Assembly: GCA_028135785.1 (NCBI GenBank)
Contig: JAOIHS010000005.1
Location: forward strand, 1 to 64,000
DNA: 64,000 bases
Direction: 5' to 3'
From: SAR86 cluster bacterium
GTDB taxonomy: Bacteria; Pseudomonadota; Gammaproteobacteria; Magnimaribacterales; AG-339-G14
The position numbers and the translations under genes were made by a program. This document shows positions 16,395-24,553 of this stretch, piece after piece (the first letter of the stretch is position 1; each line of letters starts with the position of its first letter). The notes under the pieces were generated by a model, which was not told where the DNA came from, ran no database searches, and saw only the letters and a list, made by a program, of their open reading frames with translations.

Positions 16395-17209
16395 TGAAAA
16401 TTGACCAAAAAAAAGAAATAGCTTCTATGTGGTTTAAATCACTTCGAGATCAATTTTGTGAATCTTTTGAAGCGTTAGATGGAGAGGGCAAGTTTAAAAG
16501 AAAAAAATGGCCTCATAAAGGATCAGGGGGCGGAGAAATTAGCATCATGAAGGGAAAAGTTTTTGAAAAAGTTGGAGTAAATATATCAACTGTTTCTGGT
16601 AAATTTTCTGAAGATTATAGAGCTCAAATCAAAGGCACGGAAAAGTCGGCAAAATATTGGGCATCTGGCATAAGTCTCGTTGCTCACATGCAATCGCCTA
16701 AAGTTCCTGCTTTTCACTTTAATACTAGGTTTTTAGTCACTAATGATCTTTGGTTCGGAGGTGGGGCAGATATGACACCAACTATAGTTAATCAAAATGA
16801 TACGAGTTTATTCCATTCCAAATTAGAGGAGGCTTGCGATTTAAATAACGAAAAATACTACAAAGAATTTAAAAAAAAATGTGATGAGTATTTTTATTTA
16901 CCACACAGAGAAGAGTCAAGAGGCGAGGGCGGAATATTTTTTGATCATTTGAATACCGATGACTGGGATAAAGACTTTAAATTTATTAAAGATGTTGGTC
17001 TAAAAACTTTAGAAGCTATTACATCGATAATTAAAGAACACAAAGATAAAGATTGGAGCGAAGATGAAAAAGAACAACAGCTTCTGAAGAGAGGTAGATA
17101 CGTAGAATTTAATCTTATTTGGGATAGAGGTACTTTATTTGGACTCAAAACAGGAGGATCAACAGAAGCAATCCTTATGTCGATGCCGCCAAGTGCCAAA
17201 TGGATTTAA
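16394..17209 (+). CDS. hemF: oxygen-dependent coproporphyrinogen III oxidase
   Basis: This enzyme uses O2 to decarboxylate coproporphyrinogen III to protoporphyrinogen IX. The family motifs KGSGGGEISIMKG, PAFHFNTRFLVTNDLWFGGGADMTPT and GRYVEFNLIWDRGTLFGLKTGGSTEAILMSMPP are all present. The track starts at a TTG at 16385, but the ATG at 16394 overlaps the hemH stop by one base and is the better start, giving 271 residues. That is a little shorter than the ~300 of E. coli. It implies aerobic heme synthesis; no oxygen-independent HemN is in the window. Confidence 0.95.
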   Translation: MKIDQKKEIASMWFKSLRDQFCESFEALDGEGKFKRKKWPHKGSGGGEISIMKGKVFEKVGVNISTVSGKFSEDYRAQIKGTEKSAKYWASGISLVAHMQSPKVPAFHFNTRFLVTNDLWFGGGADMTPTIVNQNDTSLFHSKLEEACDLNNEKYYKEFKKKCDEYFYLPHREESRGEGGIFFDHLNTDDWDKDFKFIKDVGLKTLEAITSIIKEHKDKDWSEDEKEQQLLKRGRYVEFNLIWDRGTLFGLKTGGSTEAILMSMPPSAKWI

Positions 17210-17214
17210 TTTAA

Positions 17215-17748
17215 ATGTTTAAAACTTTGATTCTATATTCAACCGTTGACGGGCAAACTCAAGAAATTTGCAAAAGGATTTCCGACACCTTGAAAAAAAC
17301 TGGAGATGCTGAAATATTTAATATTTCAGAAGCATCGAAAATTCAGCTATCACAATATGATGGGTTCATTTTAGGAGCTAGTATTCGTTACGGAAAGCAC
17401 CGCTCTGATGTCTTTAATTTTATTAAAAAAAATCAAAAAACTATTAATATTAAAAAGAATGCATTTTTTTCAGTCAATGTTGTTGCGAGAAAACCAGAAA
17501 AAAACTCACCAGAAACAAATCCTTACATGCAAAAATTTATAAAATTATCAGTTTGGCAGCCAGAATTATTAGCTGTTTTTGGAGGTAAGATCGATTACCC
17601 AAAATATGGCTTCATAGATAAATTTATGATTCGCTTAATCATGTGGATAACTAAAGGGCCAACTAATACATCAGGTACATTTGAGTTTACAGATTGGGAT
17701 AAAGTGGATCATTTTGCGCAAAAATTTAACCAAAGATTAGAGAATTAA
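17215..17748 (+). CDS. hemG: quinone-dependent protoporphyrinogen oxidase, flavodoxin type (HemG)
   Basis: This 177-residue flavodoxin-fold protein oxidises protoporphyrinogen IX to protoporphyrin IX, passing electrons to quinone. It starts TLILYSTVDGQTQEIC, the FMN-binding loop. It continues with DGFILGASIRYGKHRSDV and FFSVNVVARKPEKNSPETNPY, the long-chain flavodoxin insert that is specific to HemG. FMIRLIMWITKG near the C-terminus is a membrane-associating segment. It matches E. coli HemG along its whole length. It lies 5 bp after hemF, the last recognised enzyme of the operon. Confidence 0.95.
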   Translation: MFKTLILYSTVDGQTQEICKRISDTLKKTGDAEIFNISEASKIQLSQYDGFILGASIRYGKHRSDVFNFIKKNQKTINIKKNAFFSVNVVARKPEKNSPETNPYMQKFIKLSVWQPELLAVFGGKIDYPKYGFIDKFMIRLIMWITKGPTNTSGTFEFTDWDKVDHFAQKFNQRLEN

Positions 17749-17749
17749 A

Positions 17750-17932
17750 ATGTTTTTAACTAGCCTGATATGGTGGATATTATTTATTGGAAGCTTTGCT
17801 ATTAGTATGAGTTTTTTTCTTTCCTGGATTTCAGGTGAGGAGAATAGTATAGAAAGAATATCAATCTCCATTATTTTCGGTTTCGCGTGTGCACTTATCT
17901 TTTTAAGCGGGTCTTATTTAGATTTTTTTTAA
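17750..17932 (+). CDS. small two-helix membrane protein at the end of the heme operon
   Basis: The 60-residue ORF begins one base after the hemG stop and encodes two hydrophobic segments (about residues 4-26 and 39-57) joined by a polar loop SGEENSIERIS. The family was not recognised. Close coupling to hemG and the strongly hydrophobic composition suggest a real membrane protein, perhaps an accessory of HemG or a heme-handling factor, but there is no direct evidence. Its last 4 bp overlap the convergent ubiH-like gene. Confidence 0.5.
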   Translation: MFLTSLIWWILFIGSFAISMSFFLSWISGEENSIERISISIIFGFACALIFLSGSYLDFF

Positions 17933-19068
17933 AGTTCAGTAGCTAATTGCATAAACTTTTTTTTCAGAGGCGTTAATTCATTTGCAATGTTAAATGCTGA
18001 GTTTCTCAATAATCTAACCCAAATATTTTTTTGACCAAATCCTCTTTTAAATGCCTCCATGCTAGCAGCCAAAGCTAAGTTAACTGGTATCCTGGAGCCG
18101 TTATAACTTGATGTTATTTTATTAATTTCATTCAAACCATTCAATTTAATTAATTCAGATAAACAATCTACATCTCCTATTCCTGCGTTCAATCCTAAAC
18201 CTGCCAATGGGTGAATATGATGAGCTGAATCTCCAACTAAAAAAATTCCATTCTTAGCAAATGTTTTTGCTGATAGATGATGTAAAGGAAAATTTTGTCT
18301 TTTAGAGTTTAATTTTAAATAATCAATATGCTCTCCAAAATATTTTTTTACTTCTGCGGTGAATTCAAGATCGGTCATCGATAAAAATTTATAAGCATAT
18401 TCATCATCAATCGACCATATCATAGTCATTTCCTTAGAATTCATAGGCAATAGAGCTAAGGGTCCTACAGATGTAAAAGTTTGTCTTATGCACATATCCT
18501 TTGCAGAGCTTTCAAAATTAGCAACGATAGCGGTTTGATTATAACTCCATGATCGACTACTTATTTTTGATAAATTTCTAACGTGTGAATTCATACCATC
18601 ACTTCCAATAATTATTTTTCCTTGAAAAGTTTTTTTATTAGTCTTGCAAATAATACGGTCTTTAGAAATATTTATACCCTCCAAAGAATGACCCCAATAA
18701 GTCTGAATATTATTTTTATGAAAAGAATCTATCAAAGTCTTTTGAATATCTCCTTCTCTAACAATGTAACCAAGATTCGATAATCCCGCTTCTCTTGCAT
18801 TAAAATCTATAAAACCAGTTCCTTCTTGATCCCAAACCTTAATTTGATCATAAGGAAAGGCATTATTTTCAATGTTCTGCCAAACTCCAATCTGTTCTAA
18901 AAAGTGCTTACTTTTCTTGTTAATGGATAGATGTCTGTAACTATTAGGGATATCAGTTTTTGCATCCAGAACAGCAACTTTAAGGCCTTCTTTCGCTACA
19001 CCATGGGCAAGTGCAGAGCCTACAACTCCAGAACCTATAACTATTACGTCATAATTCATTTTATGCAC
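17929..19068 (-). CDS. ubiH: FAD-dependent ubiquinone-biosynthesis monooxygenase (UbiH/UbiI/UbiF family)
   Basis: This 379-residue flavoprotein hydroxylates the ubiquinone ring. The N-terminal FAD motif is VIVIGSGVVGSALAHGVAKEG, the middle contains IIIGSDGMNSHVRN, and the second FAD motif is GIFLVGDSAHHIHPLAGLGLNAGIGD, the classic Ubi-hydroxylase signature. Its start overlaps the pepP stop by 8 bp, matching the pepP-ubiH order of gammaproteobacteria. Many relatives have a second paralogue (ubiI/visC) immediately next; here there is none. Which ring position it acts on cannot be told from sequence. Confidence 0.88.
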   Translation of the reverse strand: MHKMNYDVIVIGSGVVGSALAHGVAKEGLKVAVLDAKTDIPNSYRHLSINKKSKHFLEQIGVWQNIENNAFPYDQIKVWDQEGTGFIDFNAREAGLSNLGYIVREGDIQKTLIDSFHKNNIQTYWGHSLEGINISKDRIICKTNKKTFQGKIIIGSDGMNSHVRNLSKISSRSWSYNQTAIVANFESSAKDMCIRQTFTSVGPLALLPMNSKEMTMIWSIDDEYAYKFLSMTDLEFTAEVKKYFGEHIDYLKLNSKRQNFPLHHLSAKTFAKNGIFLVGDSAHHIHPLAGLGLNAGIGDVDCLSELIKLNGLNEINKITSSYNGSRIPVNLALAASMEAFKRGFGQKNIWVRLLRNSAFNIANELTPLKKKFMQLATEL

Positions 19069-20359
19069 TCATTAGGATTTCTATTTCTTTGATTTCTTTA
19101 GGAACATCAGAGGTAAGGATCTTGGGTTCTCTGTTCGTCACCAAGACGTCATCTTCTATGCGAATGCCAATATTTAGATATTCACTAGGTACTCCTTTCA
19201 AACCCTCTTTAATATAAATCCCAGGTTCAATAGTGGTGATCATCCCAGGCTCATATTCTCGCCAAATACCTTTGGTTCCATAACTTCCAACGTCATGAAC
19301 ATCTAACCCCATCCAATGTCCAACCCGATGCATATAAAAGTCGCAATACAATTTCTTTTCTATTAATTCATTTAGATCCCCACTTAATAATTTAAGATCT
19401 ATCAAACCTTGTGTAATTATACTGATAGCTCGATCTTCAGTGTCACTCGGTTTTGATCCAATTTTCACTGTTTTTATACACTCTTTGTTAGCCTCTAAAA
19501 CTATTTCATAAATCGCTTCTTGAGATTTCGAGAACTTTCCATTAACAGGAAAAGTTCGCGTTATATCGCTTGCATATCCTTTAAATTCGCAACCAGCATC
19601 AACTAGAACCAAATCGCCATCTTTTAAAATTTCTGAATTTTCGCTGTAATGTAAAATACACGCATTTTTTCCACCACCCACTATCGAAGGGTATGCGCAT
19701 GTCTTAGATCCATTTATCATAAATTCATGAATATATTCTGCTTCAAGTTGGTATTCATATATTTCAGGGCTAACTCTCTGCATTGCTCTCTTATGAGCAG
19801 ATGCAGAAATTTTACAAGCATCTTTAATAATTTTTATTTCAACATCAGATTTAAACAGTCTCATCTCATGAAGGATCGATTCAACAGAATACATTTCTTC
19901 AGGAACACTATTATTAGTTCTAGCTGAAGCTTTTTTCAGCTCAATTATTTTTTCATTTAATATTTTTTCACTGTGACAGTTAGAATTTTTATGGCAATAA
20001 ACTCTCTCCTTATTTAATAAAAAATTATCTATTTCTTCATTAAATGAGCTGATAGAAAATCCATTAAGCGCTCCTATATCTTTAAAGTTATTTGGACCCA
20101 TCCTTTTGCCCTCCCATTGCTCTCTATTTGAATCTTTCTCTTGGCAAAAAATAGTAAAGCCAGAGTTTTCTCCAGATTCAATTATCGCAATTGCGTTTGG
20201 CTCATCAAATCCAGTAAGATAAAGAAAGTCGCTATTTTGACGAAAAGGGAATTCTGTATCACCATTTCTGATATTCCCATTGGCACCAAATAAAACAGCA
20301 ATAGAGTTTTTTGGCATAGCTGCAATCAATCTATCTCTGCGAGATTTATATTCATTCAT
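19061..20359 (-). CDS. pepP: Xaa-Pro aminopeptidase P
   Basis: This 432-residue metallopeptidase removes an N-terminal residue preceding proline. The N-terminal creatinase-like domain contains LFGANGNIRNGDTEFPFRQNSDFLYLTGF. The catalytic pita-bread domain has VLVDAGCEFKGYASDITRTFP, HRVGHWMGLDVHDVG and TTIEPGIYI, supplying the two metal-binding Asp, the His and the two Glu residues. It heads a two-gene unit with ubiH and is divergent from the zapB-like/zapA genes. Confidence 0.94.
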   Translation of the reverse strand: MNEYKSRRDRLIAAMPKNSIAVLFGANGNIRNGDTEFPFRQNSDFLYLTGFDEPNAIAIIESGENSGFTIFCQEKDSNREQWEGKRMGPNNFKDIGALNGFSISSFNEEIDNFLLNKERVYCHKNSNCHSEKILNEKIIELKKASARTNNSVPEEMYSVESILHEMRLFKSDVEIKIIKDACKISASAHKRAMQRVSPEIYEYQLEAEYIHEFMINGSKTCAYPSIVGGGKNACILHYSENSEILKDGDLVLVDAGCEFKGYASDITRTFPVNGKFSKSQEAIYEIVLEANKECIKTVKIGSKPSDTEDRAISIITQGLIDLKLLSGDLNELIEKKLYCDFYMHRVGHWMGLDVHDVGSYGTKGIWREYEPGMITTIEPGIYIKEGLKGVPSEYLNIGIRIEDDVLVTNREPKILTSDVPKEIKEIEILMSA

Positions 20360-20413
20360 AGTTTTATTTTATCTCATTGTGGCAACTCTAGAAGGAGAAG
20401 ACTAGTATAGGAT

Positions 20414-20602
20414 ATGTCTAATATAAAATTAGAAGAAAATTTAGCAGAGTTACTGGAGTTATCCAAAAAACTTAGGGAGGCTAATAAGGATTTGAGAAAT
20501 AAAAATTTAAAAATGAGAGCTGAGAATATTAAATTAAAAGAAAAGCTTGAATTAACTAAGAATAAAATTGAAAATCTAATTAATAAACTGGAAGCAACAT
20601 GA
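20414..20602 (+). CDS. TIGR02449-type small coiled-coil protein (ZapB-like) upstream of zapA
   Basis: This 62-residue protein is almost entirely a heptad-rich coiled coil of E, L, K and N (LAELLELSKKLREANKDL). A ribosome binding site, GAAGGAG, lies upstream. In many gammaproteobacteria such a protein is encoded immediately before zapA and is grouped as TIGR02449. A role in division, by analogy with ZapB, is plausible but unproven. Its end overlaps the zapA start by 4 bp. Confidence 0.75.
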   Translation: MSNIKLEENLAELLELSKKLREANKDLRNKNLKMRAENIKLKEKLELTKNKIENLINKLEAT

Positions 20603-20979
20603 GTGAAGAAGAATCTAAAGATATTATTTCGTTAAAAATAGCTGGCATCGATTATCAGTTATATTGCCCTGAAGATGAGCAAGACATTTTGATAGAAGCT
20701 GCTGATTATTTAAATAAAAAAATTAAAAAATTAAAAAGACAAACTAAATTTCTTTCCGTTGAAAAGGTAGCTATTTTAGCTGGGTTAGAAATAACTAATG
20801 AAATGATGCGTTCGTCTCTTGAGATAGAAGAAAATCATAAATCAGATGACTTAGAAGATAAAAAAGAAAGCGCTAACGAAAACAATAATTCAGTAAGCTC
20901 AGAGCATTTAGATGAAATAGTTGACGACAGCCTAAGTTTAAAGTTAGTAGACGAAATATCAGAGCTTTCTAAGCTTTAA
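20599..20979 (+). CDS. zapA: cell division protein ZapA
   Basis: This 126-residue protein stabilises FtsZ bundles. The N-terminal globular head has ISLKIAGIDYQLYCPEDEQDILIEAADYLNKKIKKLK, as in ZapA. A helical segment VEKVAILAGLEITNEMM and an acidic C-terminal tail follow. The order small coiled coil - zapA - 6S RNA - fau is the standard gammaproteobacterial arrangement and supports the assignment. Confidence 0.9.
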   Translation: MSEEESKDIISLKIAGIDYQLYCPEDEQDILIEAADYLNKKIKKLKRQTKFLSVEKVAILAGLEITNEMMRSSLEIEENHKSDDLEDKKESANENNNSVSSEHLDEIVDDSLSLKLVDEISELSKL

Positions 20980-20984
20980 ATTTT

Positions 20985-20992
20985 GCTATACT
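20985..20992 (+). promoter_or_regulatory. extended -10 promoter element of 6S RNA
   Basis: TGCTATACT just after the zapA stop is an extended -10 (TG plus TATACT). It predicts transcription starting about 8 nt downstream, exactly where the 6S closing stem begins. No clear -35 is visible. Confidence 0.6.
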
Positions 20993-20999
20993 TTTTTTT

Positions 21000-21170
21000 A
21001 GTTTCCTGGGTTATTTGCCAGTCAAATAGCACTTAGAGCCGATACAAAATAACAAGGGATTTTGAAACTAACTCCTGTTGAGCGCCCTTAGGGCTGCCTG
21101 ATGGAAAGTAATTTATCCCGACCTGAACTTTCGGTTCGGGGCAAATTTGGCAGCTGTAACTTGGGAAACT
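21000..21170 (+). ncRNA. ssrS: 6S RNA (SsrS)
   Basis: 6S RNA binds sigma-70 RNA polymerase by mimicking an open promoter and down-regulates transcription in slow growth. It lies between zapA and fau, its usual place in gammaproteobacteria. The ends form a closing stem (AGTTTCC..GGTTA with TAACTTGGGAAACT). A GAGCCGATA segment matches the 5' side of the central bulge of the E. coli RNA. An apical hairpin CCTGAACTTTCGGTTCGGG matches the E. coli apical stem in position. The predicted length of about 171 nt is close to the usual ~184. A T-run follows the 3' end. Confidence 0.9.
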
Positions 21171-21179
21171 TCTTTTTTG

Positions 21180-21752
21180 ATGAAAAAAAAACAAGCCCGA
21201 AAATTAATAAATAAAGAATTTAACAAGCTTTCAAAAGAAAATAAGTCTTCTTTTGATGAAAAGATTTTTAAACACTTTAAATCATTCTTTGAAGGTTATG
21301 ATGGAATATTAAATATTGGATCTTATTGGGCTCTTTCAAATGAAGTAGAAAGTTCCTTAATCAATGATTATTTAATTTCTAAAGAATCAAATTTATTTTT
21401 ACCTAGAATTTCAAATCAAAAGAATATAAAAAAATTAAATTTTTATAAATACTCTGAAAATGAGATTTTAGAAAAGAATAAATATGGAATACCCGAGCCT
21501 TCACAAAAAAATAAATATATAGATTTAATTGGGTTAGATTTAGTAATTATTCCTCTCAGAGCATTTGATTTAAATTTTTCTAGATTAGGTTATGGAGGAG
21601 GCTATTACGACTCTTCTTTACAAAATGTTAAAAAAGAAAATAGGATTGGGTTGTCTTATGAGTTTCAAAAATTAAATAAAATAGATATCGAAAAGCACGA
21701 TATAGAGTTGGGGGGAGTTATCACTCCTGATGGCTATTTTAAAAAAGCTTGA
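21180..21752 (+). CDS. fau: 5-formyltetrahydrofolate cyclo-ligase
   Basis: This ATP-dependent enzyme converts 5-formyl-THF to 5,10-methenyl-THF. The basic N-terminal helix KKKQARKLINKEFNKL is followed by NIGSYWALSNEVES, and the C-terminal ATP/folate motif RLGYGGGYYDSSL is clear. The track's start at 21147 (TTG) lies inside the 6S RNA; the ATG at 21180 gives 190 residues, normal for the family, with MKKKQARK at the N-terminus. Position behind 6S RNA is conserved (ygfA in E. coli). The 3' end overlaps the convergent ilvA by 19 bp. Confidence 0.93.
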   Translation: MKKKQARKLINKEFNKLSKENKSSFDEKIFKHFKSFFEGYDGILNIGSYWALSNEVESSLINDYLISKESNLFLPRISNQKNIKKLNFYKYSENEILEKNKYGIPEPSQKNKYIDLIGLDLVIIPLRAFDLNFSRLGYGGGYYDSSLQNVKKENRIGLSYEFQKLNKIDIEKHDIELGGVITPDGYFKKA

Positions 21753-23266
21753 TAGCCTGCATTTTCAGTAACTCTAACGAATGGATATTCAGTTTTTAAT
21801 AAGTCTCTATTTAATTTACTAAAATCATCCTCTTTAATAGAAAAACCTACTAAAGCGCCTCCATATATAGAGCCTTGATTTTTGTAATGAAATAAAGTGA
21901 TATTCCACTTATCTTTTAATAAATCAAGAAATTGCATTAAAGCTCCAGGTCGTTCTGGAAAGTCTACTTTAAATACTTCTTCTATTTTATCCTTTGGAAA
22001 TTCTGGAGCTCTTCCCCCAGACATGTATCTTAAGTGAACTTTAGAGATCTCATCATCACTGAAGTCAGTAATTTTATATTTTTTAGTTTTCATGTTTTTC
22101 AGAAAAGTATTTTTGGCTTTAAGGCCTTGGGCTAACTCTATGCCAACAAGAATTTTTGCTTCATCAGTTTTATCTAAACGATAGCTAAATTCAGTAATAT
22201 TTTTCTGACCAATAGCTTTGCATAATTTTCTAAATGTGCCTTTCATTTCTGGAATAGTTATACCCAGGATTAACTCTCTCTTTTCCCCCATTTTTGATCT
22301 TTCAACAATATGAGCTAAAGATTCAAAATTAAGATTAGAACCGCAATAAGTTGCGATAAGGTTTTTATTTTTTAATCCTTTTTGTCTGACGTATTTCTCA
22401 AGACCAGCTAAGGCTAGGGCTCCTGTAGGTTCTGGTACTGATCTTGTATCTATAAAAGTATCTTTTACGGCAGCACAAATTTCATCGGTACTTACTGTTA
22501 TTGATCCGTCTATCCACTCTTTAATAAGTTTGTAGTTATGCACTCCAATTTGTTTAGCAGCAGCTCCATCTGCAAACAGTCCTACTTCTTTAAGTTTTAT
22601 TCTTTTATTTGCTTTTAAGGCACTATTCAGACCTGCTGCATCGGCAGCCTCTACAGCAATTATTTTAATTTTGGGATCAATTGATTTGATGTAAGCTCCT
22701 ATCCCAGCGATCAATCCGCCTCCGCCTACAGCTACAAAAACAGCATGCAAAGAATCTGAAAATTGATCGATAATTTCTTTCCCGACTGTACCTTGACCAG
22801 CAATCACCAAAGGGTCATCAAAAGGATGAATAAAAGGTAATTCTTTCTTCTTACAAAATTTTTGAGCTTCTATCAAAGCAGCATCAAAATTATCACCAGT
22901 TAATATGACTTTTGCTTTGAGTTTTCTAACTGAATCTACTTTTATCGATGGTGTGGTTTTAGGCATAAAAATTGTAGCTTGAATCTTTAAACTTTTTGCA
23001 GAATAAGCCACACCTTGTGCATGATTTCCGGCTGATGCGGTCACTACATGATTTACTTTTTTTGTTCTAACAAGGTTTTCAATTTTGTTATAAGCGCCTC
23101 TAATTTTGAAAGAGTGAGTAGGCTGAAGGTCTTCTCTTTTTAAGAAAACATTATTATTTAGTTTTGAAGAAATATTATCTGCTCTAGGCAAAGGAGATTT
23201 AATAGCGACATCATATACTTTTGATTCGATTATTTTTTTTATATATGTTTTGCTGAATTTATACAT
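21734..23266 (-). CDS. ilvA: threonine ammonia-lyase (biosynthetic threonine deaminase)
   Basis: This PLP enzyme makes 2-oxobutanoate from threonine, the committed step of isoleucine synthesis. The catalytic domain includes NNVFLKREDLQPTHSFKIRGAYNK with the PLP lysine, ASAGNHAQGVAYSA, and the glycine loop VAVGGGGLIAGIGAYI. At 510 residues it carries the two C-terminal ACT-like regulatory domains of the biosynthetic form (FRKLCKAIG... and VDFPERPGALMQFLDLL), so isoleucine feedback is expected. It is divergent from rpiA, as in many gammaproteobacteria, and works with ilvD, ilvB, ilvH and ilvC elsewhere in the window. Confidence 0.95.
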   Translation of the reverse strand: MYKFSKTYIKKIIESKVYDVAIKSPLPRADNISSKLNNNVFLKREDLQPTHSFKIRGAYNKIENLVRTKKVNHVVTASAGNHAQGVAYSAKSLKIQATIFMPKTTPSIKVDSVRKLKAKVILTGDNFDAALIEAQKFCKKKELPFIHPFDDPLVIAGQGTVGKEIIDQFSDSLHAVFVAVGGGGLIAGIGAYIKSIDPKIKIIAVEAADAAGLNSALKANKRIKLKEVGLFADGAAAKQIGVHNYKLIKEWIDGSITVSTDEICAAVKDTFIDTRSVPEPTGALALAGLEKYVRQKGLKNKNLIATYCGSNLNFESLAHIVERSKMGEKRELILGITIPEMKGTFRKLCKAIGQKNITEFSYRLDKTDEAKILVGIELAQGLKAKNTFLKNMKTKKYKITDFSDDEISKVHLRYMSGGRAPEFPKDKIEEVFKVDFPERPGALMQFLDLLKDKWNITLFHYKNQGSIYGGALVGFSIKEDDFSKLNRDLLKTEYPFVRVTENAGYQAFLK

Positions 23267-23335
23267 AGTGATTATTAAGGCAAAGCATTATACTTTTAGA
23301 AATACTTAGCACCACTATTTTAATTTAAAGAATCT

Positions 23336-24004
23336 ATGAATCCAAAAGAATTAGTTGCTTTACATGCATATGATTTAGTAAAAAATGAATTTCACAAAGA
23401 TTTTATTTTAGGCATAGGCACAGGGTCTACAGCGAACTGTTTTATTGAAATCTTATGCAAACAAAAACCTGAGATTAAAGCTTTTGTGTCTAGTTCAGAG
23501 AGTAGTTCAAATTTACTAAAAGCCGCAGGTTATGAAATTTCTGAATTAAATGATGTAGGCGGTCCAGACTTATATGTGGATGGTGCTGATGAGGTAAATG
23601 GTAAGTTTGAACTTATTAAGGGTGGTGGCGGAGCTCATACGAGAGAAAAAATTGTGGCGGCAGCTTCCAGAAAATTTATCTGTATAGTTGATGATTCAAA
23701 AATAGTAAAAAAATTAGGTAATTTTCCCCTAGCTATAGAAGTCATACCTATGGCTAGAAGTTATGTGGCTAGACAGATTGTTTCTATGGGAGGAAAACCA
23801 ACTTATAGAATAGGATTTAAAACTGATAATGGAAATCATATCATTGATGTGCTGAATTTAGATTTGGATGTTCCTTACGAAACCGAAAAAAGATTGAATA
23901 GAATCCCTGGGGTTGTCGATAACGGAATCTTCGCTTTCAGAAAAGCGGATATAGTCATCTCGGCTGATTCGAAGGCTGCCAGATCTTTAGAGCAAAGCTT
24001 CTAA
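23336..24004 (+). CDS. rpiA: ribose-5-phosphate isomerase A
   Basis: This 222-residue enzyme interconverts ribose 5-phosphate and ribulose 5-phosphate. It shows the phosphate-binding GIGTGSTANCFIE, the VDGADEVNGKFELIKGGGGAHTREKIVA active-site stretch with catalytic Asp, Glu and Lys, and GVVDNGIFAF near the C-terminus. It sits divergent from ilvA, the usual gamma order, and its end overlaps the convergent peroxidase gene by 18 bp. Confidence 0.96.
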   Translation: MNPKELVALHAYDLVKNEFHKDFILGIGTGSTANCFIEILCKQKPEIKAFVSSSESSSNLLKAAGYEISELNDVGGPDLYVDGADEVNGKFELIKGGGGAHTREKIVAAASRKFICIVDDSKIVKKLGNFPLAIEVIPMARSYVARQIVSMGGKPTYRIGFKTDNGNHIIDVLNLDLDVPYETEKRLNRIPGVVDNGIFAFRKADIVISADSKAARSLEQSF

Positions 24005-24553
24005 TTTTCCAATAACCTCTGCACTATTAGGTTCAACTTTACTAGAAAAAACATCCGTAACTTTTCCATCTTTAGAAATTAGATATTTTGTAAAATTCCA
24101 TGAAGGCTCTAAACCAGATTTTTCAGATAAGTCTTTATAAAAAGGATTTGCATTTTTACCTTTAACTTTGGAAGTCGCATAAAGAGGGAAAGATACGCCA
24201 TAATTTGTACTACAAAATTCTTTTACATCGCTTTCATCGTTATATTCCTGGTACATAAAATCTCTAGACGGAAAGCCTAAAACTACTAAGCCTTTTTCTT
24301 GATAGTTTTTAAATAAGTTTTGGAGGCTTTCATACTGATAGGTAAAACCACATCTACTTGCTACGTTCACAGCTAATATAACCTTATCTTTGTACTTACA
24401 TAAATTTTCAGTCTCTTTGGAGTCAAGAATTCTAACGTCATGATTCAAATAATCAGGACAGTCCATATTATTTTTGGAGATAGAAAATCCTAAGCTTGTA
24501 CTTGAAAATAATGTGACAAAAAAACTAAGTAGGATAACTTTAAAAGGTTTCAT
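23987..24553 (-). CDS. exported glutathione peroxidase-family protein
   Basis: This thiol peroxidase reduces peroxides through a catalytic cysteine in ILAVNVASRCGFTYQYESLQ. The companion motifs are VVLGFPSRDFMYQEY and the WNFTKYLIS segment, which supplies the Trp and Asn of the active site. The track's start at 24580 adds nine residues; the ATG at 24553 begins a clear signal peptide (MKPFKVILLSFFVTLFSSTSLG), giving 188 residues. Export to the periplasm is therefore likely, unlike the usual cytosolic enzymes. Electrons may come from thioredoxin-like partners. It overlaps the L,D-transpeptidase gene upstream by 14 bp. Confidence 0.85.
   Translation of the reverse strand: MKPFKVILLSFFVTLFSSTSLGFSISKNNMDCPDYLNHDVRILDSKETENLCKYKDKVILAVNVASRCGFTYQYESLQNLFKNYQEKGLVVLGFPSRDFMYQEYNDESDVKEFCSTNYGVSFPLYATSKVKGKNANPFYKDLSEKSGLEPSWNFTKYLISKDGKVTDVFSSKVEPNSAEVIGKLEALL

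Noticed and set aside
21147-21179. Upstream start of fau at 21147
   Set aside because: This TTG lies in the 3' part of 6S RNA; the ATG at 21180 gives the normal protein.
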